DNA of 64,000 nucleotides from Solen grandis (GCA_021229015.1 CM037792.1:3221933-3285932), one strand, 5' to 3'. Positions 1-8,226 are shown, counted from the first letter of the stretch. Notes: a model not told the origin generated them from the letters alone. Made by a program: numbers and translations.

Positions 1-800
1 ATTTAAGCACTTTTCGGTGCGTTCCCAAAAGTCGGCATCGGTGGTTTTATGCTAGTTGAGACTAGTACAATTGGTAACTATGGCAATATCACCCCCCCCC
101 AAATCCCCGGGGCAAAAATTGCATTCTTGTGAATAGGCTAAAACAGTACGTTTGTGCGCCATTTAAGCACTTTTCGGTGCGTTCCCAAAAGTCGGCATCG
201 GTGGTTTTATGCTTGTTGGGACTAGTACAATTGGAAACCATCGCAATTTCACGCCCCAACATCCCCGGGGCAAAAATTGCATTTTTATCAATAGGCTAAA
301 ACAGTACGTTTGTGCGCCATTTAAGCCCTTTTCGGTGCGTTCCCAAAAGTCGGCATGGGTGGTTTTATGCTAGTTTGGACTAGTACAATTGGAGGTCATC
401 GCAATTTCACGCCCCAACATCCCCGGGGCAAAAATTGCATTTTTGTCAATAAGCTAAAACAGTACGTTTGTGCGCTATTTAAGCACTTTTCGGTGCGTTC
501 CCAAAAGTCGGCAGCGGTGGTTTTATGCTAGTTGGGACTAGTACAATTGGAAACCATCGCAATTTCACGCCCCAACATCCCCGGGGTGAAAATTGCATTT
601 TTGTCAATAGGCTAAAAGAGTACGTTTGTGCGCCATTTAAGCACTTTTCGGTGCGTTCCCAAAAGTCGGCATCGGTGGTTTTATGCTAGTTGGGACTAGT
701 ACAATTGGAAACCATCGCAATTTCACGCCCCAACATCCCCGGGGTAAAAATTGCATTTTTGTCAATAGGCTAAAAGAGTACGTTTGTCGCCATTTAAGCC
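1..800. repeat. Tandem repeat array, period about 158 bp, five copies plus a partial
   Basis: The unit starting ATTTAAGCACTTTTCGGTGC recurs at 1, 161, 319, 477, 634 and (partial) 792, giving periods of 157-160 bp. Each unit carries the same landmarks in order: TCCCAAAAGTCGGCA, a TAGTTGGGACTAGTA-like stretch, and a CCCCGGGG palindrome. Copies differ by scattered substitutions. The array begins at or before the window edge. It may be a local satellite or the terminal minisatellite of the adjacent Polinton; the sequence does not decide. Open frames across it are repeat artefacts. Confidence 0.95.
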
Positions 801-930
801 TTTTTATAACCCCCCCCCCCCCCAAATACTTTCCCTTCCAACTCTTTTTCTCATTTCATTTTTATCTTGTGTTAGACCCGCCCCCCCCCCCCCCCCCTAA
901 ATTAAAAAAAAGTAAAAAAAAATATAAACT
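801..930. repeat. Low-complexity C-rich and A-rich spacer
   Basis: Two C homopolymers (about 809-823 and 882-897) are separated by pyrimidine-rich sequence and followed by A-rich sequence. They lie between the tandem array and the first Polinton gene. Assembly accuracy is likely poor here. Confidence 0.8.
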
Positions 931-1555
931 TTCATATTTCGGTGGTGGATCATTTACCATGGTAATTTTATTGAATAAAATTAAACATTTTCTTTTTTTT
1001 TTTAACTCTGCTAAAGCCTGGGCCTTACCTTCTTCAATAAGTTTTTTTCTCTTTCTCACTCAATCCTATTTGTTTTGAACGCATACTATCTTTTAGATTA
1101 TTATATTTATCTAATTCATCTAATACAAGTTTAAATTCATTTTCAGATATTTTTCCATCTGTTAAAGCCTTGGAAATCAAGTCTTTTATAGTATTCAACT
1201 TACTATTAGCAATAGTTTTAATCTCATAATGTTTCTGTGCTTTTGTATGTAATCTACTTCTAACAAGTTTAACACAAGCCCCTAAACTTCCACATACAAC
1301 AGCAACAATTTCCAACGGAAACATAATCGGAACAGTTAAACCAACACCTGCTAAAATAACACCTGCTGATATTAGACCTGTATCAACACTGTCAGTAATA
1401 TTAATTCCAAGTTTATATTTCTTATATATTGCTTTACCATTATCTCTCTCATTAATTAGCGTTTTCTCAATCTCTGATATCTTCTGTAATCTATAATTTT
1501 GCCCGTCTTCACTAGACAAGTCTGGATATAAATTTGGTGCTGTAGGTTGTTTCAT
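862..1555 (-). CDS. Polinton membrane-associated protein with PTAP, LYPDL and PPxY motifs (frameshifted)
   Basis: The main open frame is 1555 to 1034 (173 aa). It starts MKQPTAPNLYPDLS, giving PTAP at residues 4-7 and LYPDL at 9-13. A hydrophobic hairpin follows at about residues 58-90, then a conserved stretch around IKTIANSKLNTIKDLISKAL and a charged helical C-terminus. A 2-nt difference from the copy near 13.3 kb, next to a run of seven A near 1050, shifts the frame. The -strand frame 1059 to 862 continues with KKLIEEGKAQALAELKKK and reaches NDPPPKYES (934-948), a PPxY motif. The family is recurrent in invertebrate Polintons but has no established function. The start follows TATAAAA and lies 2 nt after the stop of the upstream gene, so the block looks co-transcribed. 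A budding role is inference from short motifs only. Confidence 0.75.
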
Positions 1556-1557
1556 TT

Positions 1558-2078
1558 TTATAAATATTTTTTGAAATCAAATAATAAAGAAGCAATAGTA
1601 TTAACTGCAGTTCCATTATCCACCAGACTAACAAAATTAATAACACTTCCAGCCTCAACTAAAAAAGGGTGTTCAAAATTATCATGTTTTGCTGGTGTTG
1701 TATGCAAAGTAATCTCACACCCTCTCAAAAACACCCCATTCACCAATACACCAACTCGCACTTCACCCCTTGACCTTTCACTCGACAGGCTAATACCAGT
1801 AATATGACCACGCCTCATCACAACATAACCAACATCTTTTTGTCTGCCGGCATTTCCAAATGAAAACACCTCACCAATAAATAAAGAACCTTTTGTTTCA
1901 GCACTTATTGTAATGGTTGATTTTAGATTTTCAACTATTTCCTTTGTTTTTATTGTCATCTGTTTAACTCTGTCTGCATCTGTATGAAAGTCTTGTATTC
2001 TACTGGTTAAAATTTAAGTGCGCGTAAAGTAAAATTATCATTATCTGTTGTATACTTTTTAACACCGATTATACTCAT
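1558..2078 (-). CDS. Conserved Polinton protein, probable virion component (one frameshift)
   Basis: The visible open frame is 1959 to 1558 (133 aa), with ISAETKGSLFIGEVFSFGN near its start and a C-terminal part of alternating hydrophobic residues that suggests beta structure. The real start is probably ATG at 2078-2076, directly after TATATAAAA. From there 23 codons run to a stop near 2010. The other frame then opens (SRIQDFHTDADRVKQ) and runs without interruption into the main frame. I read this as one gene with a single-base shift at a T-run. It starts 13 nt after the stop of the 2092-2751 gene and ends 2 nt before the next start. The function is unknown; I recognise the family as recurrent in animal Polintons. 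Confidence 0.7.
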
Positions 2079-2091
2079 TTTTATATAATAA

Positions 2092-2751
2092 TTATATAAT
2101 TTCTAATACACAACTAATTGGCAATCCATTGTTGTTTATCTTCTGACCATTCTCTTCACAAACGCTTATACTTAATTCTGAAATATCGCCATGTGCCAAT
2201 TGTTTGTATTCTGGATTACTAAAATGCGTATGAACAATATCACCAAACGATTTATTCTCAACAGGAACAACACTAAGAATATTACTAGGAGCACCATCAA
2301 AGAAATTGTAAGCGCTATTTATCTGCTCAAGATGAACATATAGTTGTTTATAAGTTGCAAAATCTATTGTTTTTTCACTATAGTGTGTTTCATTAGCAAC
2401 AAAGTTTAATCTTTTACCAAACCCTAACATCTGTCCCAACCTCCTACTCAACCTCACATTATGAGGTGTGTTTAAAGAAGCAATACCAGTTGCTTCATTT
2501 ACAGATAAGGTAACATCATTAATTTGAAATATGTCTGCTATTTGTTGGAAATTATAATAACCATTTTGAATTTTCTTGTACCGTTTTGAAGGATCTCGTT
2601 CTGAAGTATTACTAATAATTTCATTATCCATATTATACCAACCTATAGTATAAGTAAAACTCTTCAATCCAATTCTCTTGTTCCCACTTTTATTATCTAT
2701 ATATCTTTGCAAGATTATTGAATTATTAATATTGGAAATTGTATGATACAT
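2092..2751 (-). CDS. Putative penton/minor capsid-like protein of the Polinton
   Basis: An intact frame of 219 aa. It contains GLKSFTYTIGWYN near residue 30 and NVRLSRRLGQMLGFG near residue 100. The C-terminal part holds YKQLYVHLEQINSAYNFFDG, then VVPVENKSFGDIV and a terminal ISVCEENGQKINNNGLPISC stretch. There is no signal peptide or obvious membrane segment, and the strand-rich pattern suits a jelly roll. Adintovirus-type elements encode a penton-like protein of roughly this size near the major capsid gene, which is the basis for the call. It is the first gene of a packed minus-strand block. Identification as penton is inference; membership of a recurrent Polinton family is more secure. Confidence 0.65.
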   Translation of the reverse strand: MYHTISNINNSIILQRYIDNKSGNKRIGLKSFTYTIGWYNMDNEIISNTSERDPSKRYKKIQNGYYNFQQIADIFQINDVTLSVNEATGIASLNTPHNVRLSRRLGQMLGFGKRLNFVANETHYSEKTIDFATYKQLYVHLEQINSAYNFFDGAPSNILSVVPVENKSFGDIVHTHFSNPEYKQLAHGDISELSISVCEENGQKINNNGLPISCVLEII

Positions 2752-2766
2752 TTTTATTTTTTAAAA

Positions 2767-3219
2767 ATGATACCTAAAGAATTCAAGTACAGCGATGAAG
2801 CTCACTATCCTCACGCTGGAGTGTTTAACAAGAAGCTAATCAACATTTTAAAACAATCCATTGTCATTTCATCAGATGGGAAAAGCTTCAACGTAGATTT
2901 CCCAAATGTATTTGAAAAATATGTATTACCACACGTAGCATCAAATGAGATGACATTTGGACCTGAGGTTTCAGGTGGCAGACACTGTGGTATTTCATCA
3001 TGTGAATATTTACCACCTAAGAAAGTCCACATTGATTATGTTCAACAAGCAGATGATGTTAAGGATGTTTGGACCACATTTGTTCTTGATACTTCAAAAG
3101 GTTTTACGAGAGCAGGCGTTGAACGGATTAACGAATCCATAAGGACATATTGCTGGGCTATCCTTGGTTCACAATCTCATCACCTATATCCTCAATATGA
3201 GCACTTTGGTTTTGTATAG
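2767..3219 (+). CDS. Unrecognised 150-aa protein within the Polinton
   Basis: The preferred start is ATG at 2767, preceded by TTTAAAA, giving MIPKEFKYSDEAHYPHAGVF. An upstream ATG at 2743 would overlap the divergent 2092-2751 gene. The product has no membrane segment or signal peptide. It has a His/Cys cluster (GGRHCGISSCEYLPP) near the middle and ends HHLYPQYEHFGFV. Its 3' 62 bases overlap the small gene 3158-3319 on the other strand, and its frame is clean over 450 bp, unlike random frames here. I do not recognise a family. It may be element-specific cargo or the truncated remnant of a longer gene. Confidence 0.5.
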   Translation: MIPKEFKYSDEAHYPHAGVFNKKLINILKQSIVISSDGKSFNVDFPNVFEKYVLPHVASNEMTFGPEVSGGRHCGISSCEYLPPKKVHIDYVQQADDVKDVWTTFVLDTSKGFTRAGVERINESIRTYCWAILGSQSHHLYPQYEHFGFV

Positions 3220-3319
3220 TTCTATTAAATTCATCATTCGCATCTACAAGCGGTTCATCTAATTCCTTATCATCATCATAGTTATCTTTATCAAATAAAG
3301 GATTTTCAAAATCAGCCAT
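3158..3319 (-). CDS. Small acidic Polinton protein, 53 aa
   Basis: ATG at 3319-3317 lies in a TAAAAAATGG context and opens a 53-codon frame starting MADFENPLFDKDNYDDDKEL, rich in Asp and Glu, ending in TAG at 3160-3158. It is divergent from the capsid gene, with 15 bp between the two start codons, so they may share a promoter region. The last 62 bases overlap the end of the plus-strand frame 2767-3219. The acidic N-terminus resembles short proteins beside the capsid gene in other Polintons. It may have been longer before truncation. The function is unknown. Confidence 0.5.
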   Translation of the reverse strand: MADFENPLFDKDNYDDDKELDEPLVDANDEFNRTIQNQSAHIEDIGDEIVNQG

Positions 3320-3334
3320 TTTTTATCTATTAAA

Positions 3335-4603
3335 ATGTCGGCTTACGGAGATAAATTAAACCCTTACAGAAAAATAAGAGAACCACGTGGCGTGAAAGGC
3401 ATTCGACAAAGTGTTGTAATAACTAATAATCCTTCAACTATTGATCAAAATCAACAACTACTAGTAAGATTTCCCAATCTAAGTAGTAATGATGTTATTG
3501 TTCCTGGAACAGTCAGATTAGCATTTGAAATTGAAATCAAAAGCACTGACGACGCAAACGCAACCGTATATCAAAATCTTGGCAGAGCAATAGTTAAAAA
3601 AACAACTATACGTATATCTGGAAATGAAGTAATGTCTATTGATGATAGTGATATCTATCATTGTTATATTGATTTATGGAAGACTCCTACAGAACGTGTA
3701 AATATAGCATATCAAGGTGTTGGCAAAGCAAACATGTTAAGACATAGGGTTGGAGCTGGTAATGCTTCCTCAGACAAAGAAAATGAAGCCATTGCAAAGG
3801 CATATGGAAACAGATTTTGCATCCCACTTGATTTTGAATTATAAGAAACGCATATGCCATTTTATCAAGCTGGTCTAGGAGATAGACTTGAATATGAACT
3901 TACATTCAATGATTATAACAAAGTAATTAAATCAAGTGACGCATCAGCTTCATACATCATTAAGAATATTTGTTTGGAATTTGATATTGTTTCTGATACT
4001 GAATTAGCAAGACAAATAAGACAGCAAGTCAGTGGTAAAATGGTTATTTTATATGACAGAATACTTAGACACGGGAAAATAACTAAAAACAAATCTGATA
4101 CGCTTTGGAATATTAATCTAAATGTTCCAGCTAGAAGTATGAAAGGTATTCTCATGTTGTTTGAAGACCCAGACAGAACAGACACTGAAAATTATTACAA
4201 TCCTAAAATAACAAAAGTAGAAATGACAATAGAAGGAGTCCCAAATCAACTATACAATCAAGGAATGAAAGCATATCAACATTGGGATGAGATAAATAAA
4301 TTCTTTGCTTTGAATTCAAAACGAAATAAAGAAACAAATATGATTGTAAAAGATTTATATTTCACTGATACAACATTAGAAAAATATCTAACAAACAGTT
4401 ATGCATTATGGTTAGATTTACGTTCAACGGATGATAACTCACTACACGGTTCGGGAAGAAGAATTGAAAATGCATCAGAAGGTATCACAATACAAATAAC
4501 GAAAGAATCAGAAGCAGATGAGCCAATAAATGTTTATCTGTTTGTTATACAAGATGCACAAATTAATTTTGAAGATGGTAGATTTAAAGAAGTTAATTAT
4601 TAA
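3335..4603 (+). pseudogene. Major capsid protein (double jelly roll, hexon-like), one in-frame stop
   Basis: One frame runs 3335-4603 (422 codons) with a single TAA at 3842-3844. The upstream 169 codons (start MSAYGDKLNPYRKIREPRGV) and the downstream 249 codons (from ATG 3854) lie in the same frame and only three codons separate the stop from that ATG, so this is a nonsense change rather than two genes. The N-terminal part contains SVVITNNPSTIDQNQQLLVR and the downstream part QAGLGDRLEYELTFNDYN, the beta-rich pattern of adintovirus/Polinton capsid proteins. The family forms the pseudo-hexameric shell capsomer. The gene begins after TATTAAA and lies just upstream of the packaging ATPase, the usual order. 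The copy should yield only a truncated product unless the stop is a sequencing error or is read through. Confidence 0.85.
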
Positions 4604-4652
4604 AAATGATTCGATAGAATCCATTATTAACATTGTAAGTTTTCACTTAAAA
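4602..4652 (+). promoter_or_regulatory. 51-bp leader repeat, copy 1 (upstream of packaging ATPase)
   Basis: The 51 bp between the capsid stop and the ATPase start match 8176-8226 with four mismatches. The shared features are AAAAATGATTCGATAGAATC, a central ATT-rich part, and AGTTTTCACTT just before TAAAAATGG/TTAAAATGG. Each copy contains ATG ATT CGA TAG, a three-codon upstream ORF. Both copies end exactly at the start codon of an intact gene, so a promoter/leader role is likely by inference. Confidence 0.7.
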
Positions 4653-5315
4653 ATGGAGCTCACTACGTTCGCAGATAAGTTACCAAAATATCCTCATTGT
4701 GCTATTATATGTGGTCAAACCGGATGTGGAAAGACTGAGTTTGTCCTTGACCTTTTAGAAAAGGAATATTGTCAAGTTTTTAAATTTATAGTTATACTTT
4801 GCCCAACCATTCAATGGAACAAGGCATACAAAAATCGTGAGTGGATTGGTGATGTTAGAAAACCAAAAACAAAAAATATAATAATTGTTAATCCTGTTGT
4901 TCGCGGTGCTCACGGAGAAGAAGAAAAACTACAAGAACTACTAAGAATGTTCTTCAAAAAATATGCTGGTTATCCGACATTATATATTATTGATGATTGC
5001 AGTGCAACTAAAGAACAAACAAAGAAAAGGGATATGCTTTCTGAACTTGCATTTTCTGGTAGACACGCAGAACAATCAGTGTGGGTTATTTCACAGAGAT
5101 ACAACTCTGTTTTAAAAGATTTAAGGGAACAAACAAAATGGCTATGCATGTCCTACACAAAAGATAGAGATAGTTTTGAAAATTGTTTAAGAGAGAATGA
5201 TGTTATTCCTACATTGGAAGAACGACAAAGAATAAAGGAGGAGCTAAAAAAAAAGAAACATCGTAAATTAATTTTGAAAACTGACCAACCTACTGATTAT
5301 TGGTTAGTTGATTAA
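4653..5315 (+). CDS. Genome-packaging ATPase, FtsK/HerA superfamily (Polinton)
   Basis: An intact frame of 220 aa from ATG 4653. An upstream in-frame ATG at 4530 would overlap the capsid gene and is rejected because the 51-bp leader ends at 4653. Walker A is GQTGCGKT at about residues 22-29. Walker B is LYIIDD at about residues 110-115, followed by a sensor-like region ELAFSGRHAEQSVWVISQRY typical of Polinton and adenovirus-IVa2-unlike A32-type packaging ATPases. The C-terminus is rich in Lys/Arg. The product is expected to drive DNA into the preformed capsid. It sits immediately downstream of the capsid gene, as in related elements. All key motifs are intact. Confidence 0.9.
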   Translation: MELTTFADKLPKYPHCAIICGQTGCGKTEFVLDLLEKEYCQVFKFIVILCPTIQWNKAYKNREWIGDVRKPKTKNIIIVNPVVRGAHGEEEKLQELLRMFFKKYAGYPTLYIIDDCSATKEQTKKRDMLSELAFSGRHAEQSVWVISQRYNSVLKDLREQTKWLCMSYTKDRDSFENCLRENDVIPTLEERQRIKEELKKKKHRKLILKTDQPTDYWLVD

Positions 5316-5324
5316 TTAGCAATG

Positions 5325-5393
5325 CTTAAGTAATGCTTTAGTAATGCTTAAATAATGCTTAAATAATGCTTAAAAAATAAGCAATAAAAAGCA
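5325..5393 (+). repeat. Short direct repeats (TAATGCTTA, about six copies)
   Basis: The motif (A/T)AATGCTTA recurs five to six times between 5325 and about 5372, with related GCAAT units up to 5395, between the ATPase stop and the next small ORF. It may be a slippage product or an intergenic regulatory array. Confidence 0.8.
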
Positions 5394-5552
5394 ATGCTGT
5401 TAGAAATACTAACAATCACAACAAACACTGCAGTCTTATCATTAGTTGGATATGTAATATTTAATTATTTAAAAATAAAAAATAAACTACTCAACCAAAA
5501 AAGAAACCTGACACTTTTAATGTTGCAATATCTTTTTAACATGGGCATCTAA
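5394..5552 (+). CDS. Small single-TM protein of the Polinton, interrupted by the Tc1 insertion
   Basis: ATG 5394 opens a 52-codon frame with one hydrophobic segment (TAVLSLVGYVIFNYLKI) followed by a lysine-rich tail. Bases from 5490 onward belong to the inserted Tc1 element, so the last 21 codons are transposon-derived and the present C-terminus is chimeric. Without the insertion the frame would end a few codons further at a TGA overlapping the start of the gene at 7075 (ATGA-type overlap), which supports a real compact gene of about 35 codons. Small membrane proteins are common in Polinton virion modules. The function is unknown. Confidence 0.45.
   Translation: MLLEILTITTNTAVLSLVGYVIFNYLKIKNKLLNQKRNLTLLMLQYLFNMGI
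5490..5513 (+). repeat. Left terminal inverted repeat of the Tc1 element
   Basis: This 24-bp end pairs with 7041-7064. The 19-bp core CCAAAAAAGAAACCTGACA is identical; the outermost five bases differ at two positions. The flanking TA is at 5488-5489. Confidence 0.92.
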
Positions 5553-5775
5553 TAAAAACATATTTATCTAATATCCGTAGATTTTCGATACACAATATGT
5601 GTGTAAACTCTAGCTAGCTTGATACTAACCGAAATTGGGTAATCTTCAAATAGCATCTTTCGCAGGTGACGCCCGTGCTCAATGAATGGAACGCAATAGA
5701 ATGTGAACAAAAGCGCTATACATTCACCAAGAGATTACACAGTATAAATCACCATTGACATTTGATGGTTACAAA

Positions 5776-6777
5776 ATGCCACGTTTATCAGAGGCCGAAA
5801 GAAATCGGGCTATCGGTATGCTTCAAGCTGGCGTATCTGTCGTTGACGTTAGCAGGACATTTAACTGCAGTCGTAACACAGTGCATGAGCTTGTCAGGCG
5901 CTTTAGGCTGACAGGTGATGTGCATGATCGTCCTAGGTCGGGTAGACCAAGAGCAACTAGCCAACGGGACGATCGGTACATCGTTTTGACGCACTTACGT
6001 CGCAGATTCCAACCTGCGACGTTGACGGCACCAGTGTACAATGTGTGCCCACAAACAATTATAAATCGGCTACGTGAACAAAATCGCCCGATTAGAGCGC
6101 GGCGTCCATACACAGGCAGTATTTTGACATTACGTCATCGGCAGGCACGTTTACGCTGGGCGCGTTTACATCGTCGTTGGCGTAGCCGAGACTGGAACAG
6201 AGTCTTGTTTTCAGATGAATTCAAATTCAACTTGAGTAACGCTGATGGTCGTCAATGTGTATATCGTAGACAGGGTGAAAGATTTACGCCTGTTTGTGTC
6301 AGAGAACATGATCGTTTCGGGGGCGGGGGAGTTATGGTTTGGGGTGATATTATGGGGGGACAAAAGACTAGACTCTAAGTCATTCGAGGCAACTTAAATG
6401 CCCAAAGGTATATTAATGAAGTTTTGAATGCAGAAGCCATTCCTTTCATGCAAAGGAATGCTCCAGTTGTGTTTCAGCAGGACAATGCACGCCCGCATGT
6501 TGCAAGGATCACGCAAGCTTGCCTTGCAGCGGCTAACGTAAACGTCATGCATTGGCCGGCAAATTCTCCGGACATGAATCCAGTGGAGCACATTTGGGAC
6601 GAACTGGGGAGACGTGTCCGTCGTCGCCATGCACCTCGCACTGTAAACGAGCTAGCAAATGCCCTTGTCAGGGAGTGGAACAACCTCCCTAATCAGCTGG
6701 TACAACAATACGTAAACTCGATGAGAAGACGTATTGAAGCACTCATTAGAGCCAGAGGTGGTCATAACAGGTACTAG
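5776..6777 (+). pseudogene. Tc1-like DD34E transposase with one in-frame stop
   Basis: The frame from ATG 5776 (MPRLSEAERNRAIG; a further ATG lies at 5755) runs to TAG at 6775-6777, with a TAA at 6376-6378. The N-terminal helix-turn-helix is followed by the RSGRPRAT motif. The catalytic residues are in LFSDEFKF, QQDNARPH and SPDMNPVEHIWDEL. The last two are separated by 34 residues, which defines DD34E. The internal stop falls between the first and second catalytic aspartates, so a full protein is not made unless the stop is an error or is suppressed. A much more decayed relative lies at 22638-23450. Confidence 0.93.
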
Positions 6778-7040
6778 GGAGCATTAGAACTTCGATTATC
6801 AGACAAACTCGCAAGAAATTTCAAGTTATCACCACTGAAAATCAACTTAATGGCAAAAGCTTTGATATGCCAAAATGAGTTTTGACCCCTACCTTACATT
6901 TGACGTCATCTAACATTTTGACGCATGCCCTAGAAAAATCACATTGCATAAATTCTTCAGGAAGACATTGCAGTATAATGTCCCATCTTTGGTTTGACTC
7001 TATCCCGATCACATGTTCAGAAATTTAATAAATAACATAC

Positions 7041-7064
7041 TGTCAGGTTTCTTTTTTGGGTCAG
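7041..7064 (-). repeat. Right terminal inverted repeat of the Tc1 element
   Basis: The reverse complement of this 24-bp end matches 5490-5513 at 22 of 24 positions. The flanking TA is at 7065-7066. The following TATAAAATG belongs to the Polinton gene at 7075. Confidence 0.92.
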
Positions 7065-7074
7065 TATATATAAA

Positions 7075-7557
7075 ATGAACGCTGAAGAATTATTAAGTGT
7101 AGAAGATAACGAAGATAACGACGAGCTAGCTCTAGATAAAGGTGAACGGTTATCAGCCATTGTTGCTGGTGGAGGAAGTGTGCAATATCTTGATAAAGAC
7201 TTACAAATGTCAAACATTGATACAATGACATCAGAACAAATAAACAAATTATACCGCAGATATGAAGCAAGACTAGGAGCGAGTATGACTAAGACATTAG
7301 GTAATTCTTTTATTAATTTATACGTTATGGGTGTATCAAAATATTTTAATGTTGTTAATCCACCAAAACTAATACAAGATTTAGAAGAAGATCCATTTAT
7401 CAATCATGCTTTGACTAGCACATGTTGTGAATTGTATTATAGATATGGAATGTATCTTGCTCCTTTTACTGCTATGCTAACAACAACAAAACATATTGAT
7501 TTTAATATACCCACTGATAAAAAAAGTGAAAATATTACCATAGAAAAAGATGAGTGA
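7075..7557 (+). CDS. Conserved Polinton protein of unknown function, 160 aa
   Basis: An intact frame starting right after TATATAAA. The N-terminus is acidic (LLSVEDNEDNDELALDKGER). The centre contains MTSEQINKLYRRYEARLGAS and TKTLGNSFINLYV, and the C-terminal half has weakly hydrophobic helices around ELYYRYGMYLAPFTAMLTT. I recognise the pattern as a family recurrent in invertebrate Polintons but know no function; a minor virion protein is plausible. It overlaps the next gene by 8 bp and lies just downstream of the Tc1 insertion, which may have separated it from its promoter. Confidence 0.7.
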   Translation: MNAEELLSVEDNEDNDELALDKGERLSAIVAGGGSVQYLDKDLQMSNIDTMTSEQINKLYRRYEARLGASMTKTLGNSFINLYVMGVSKYFNVVNPPKLIQDLEEDPFINHALTSTCCELYYRYGMYLAPFTAMLTTTKHIDFNIPTDKKSENITIEKDE

Positions 7558-7911
7558 AAATGAAGAAAAAATGAACAATCCAAAACGAGTAGCTGCTGGT
7601 AAGAAAGGTGCAGAAGCAAAAAAAATGAAAGCTGAATTAAAAAGAAAAGAAATGGAAGCAATGAAGAAAGAAAATATTGAATTAAAACAAATAACAAAAG
7701 ATGATGATGAAATTGAATTAACCGAATTAACCAAAAACGCTTCGAACAAAAGAAATCGGATATAAATTACATACCGTTATATATACCTTTATGTCTAATT
7801 GGGGTTGTTGGATTAGGATTATATATGTACAAGTCAGATAAACAAGTTGCACCTATAATACAACAGAAAGAAATCAGACAAAAAGAAATCGACCCATTTG
7901 AATTTAACTAA
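7550..7911 (+). pseudogene. Basic coiled-coil plus single-TM Polinton protein (frameshifted)
   Basis: The first part (7550-7765) encodes a highly basic helix beginning MSENEEKMNNPKRVAAGKKG and ending KNASNKRNRI. In the -1/+2 frame, open from about 7711, the sequence continues without a start codon. It encodes a hydrophobic segment (IPLYIPLCLIGVVGLGLYMY) and a tail ending DPFEFN before TAA at 7909-7911. The two parts look like the N- and C-terminal halves of one type of Polinton membrane protein, so I read a single-base frameshift near 7730-7750, where A-runs occur. It overlaps the upstream gene by 8 bp and is followed by 15 bp and the next start. The function is unknown. Confidence 0.6.
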
Positions 7912-7926
7912 AAAATCCTTATAAAA

Positions 7927-8163
7927 ATGACGACAACAACTGACGGAAAACAAATTGCAAACATGTTATATCATGCTGGAGTGGAAACATTGTTAACAGT
8001 TGGATATGCAGAAATAGGTAGAAAGATATTTAAGAGACCAGCACCAAAAGTGGATTTTAATATGGGCGATATTGGAATGTCATCAATTGATATATTACTT
8101 GCAATGGCAACAAAAGATATATTGGTTAAGCAGGGTATTATACCCGCTGATATTATGAAGTAA
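7927..8163 (+). CDS. Small conserved Polinton protein, 78 aa
   Basis: An intact frame from ATG 7927, preceded by CTTATAAAA. Features are TLLTVGYAEIGRKIFKRPAP, a FNMGDIGMSSIDILLAMATK amphipathic/hydrophobic helix and a terminal VKQGIIPADIMK. This short family recurs next to the 8227-type gene in invertebrate Polintons. The role is unknown; a minor capsid or membrane-associated protein is possible. Confidence 0.7.
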   Translation: MTTTTDGKQIANMLYHAGVETLLTVGYAEIGRKIFKRPAPKVDFNMGDIGMSSIDILLAMATKDILVKQGIIPADIMK

Positions 8164-8175
8164 TTTTATATACAT

Positions 8176-8226
8176 AAAAATGATTCGATAGAATCCATTG
8201 TTAATATTGAAAGTTTTCACTTTAAA
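8176..8226 (+). promoter_or_regulatory. 51-bp leader repeat, copy 2 (upstream of the 8227 gene)
   Basis: This matches 4602-4652 at 47 of 51 positions, including the three-codon upstream ORF ATG ATT CGA TAG, and ends at the ATG at 8227. Four of the few differences fall in the A/T-rich middle and the last bases. Confidence 0.7.

Larger units (their letters stand above)
5490..7064 (+). mobile_element. Tc1/mariner transposon, complete ends, inserted in the Polinton
   Basis: The element is 1575 bp. Its ends are 24-bp inverted repeats (5490-5513 and 7041-7064) with two mismatches, sharing CCAAAAAAGAAACCTGACA. Both ends are directly flanked by TA (5488-5489 and 7065-7066), the target duplication expected of this superfamily. 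It encodes one DD34E transposase frame with an internal stop (5776-6777). Codon and base composition is clearly more GC-rich than the AT-rich Polinton genes on both sides, supporting later insertion. The rest (5514-5775, 6778-7040) is non-coding. Confidence 0.95.

Noticed and set aside
1..800. CRISPR-like array
   Set aside because: The units are 158 bp, nearly identical throughout, with no spacer pattern, and the sequence is animal nuclear DNA.
3913..4185. Minus-strand open frame inside the capsid gene
   Set aside because: It is the antisense shadow of the capsid frame.
4530..4652. N-terminal extension of the packaging ATPase
   Set aside because: It overlaps the capsid gene and the duplicated leader; the start at 4653 fits the family.
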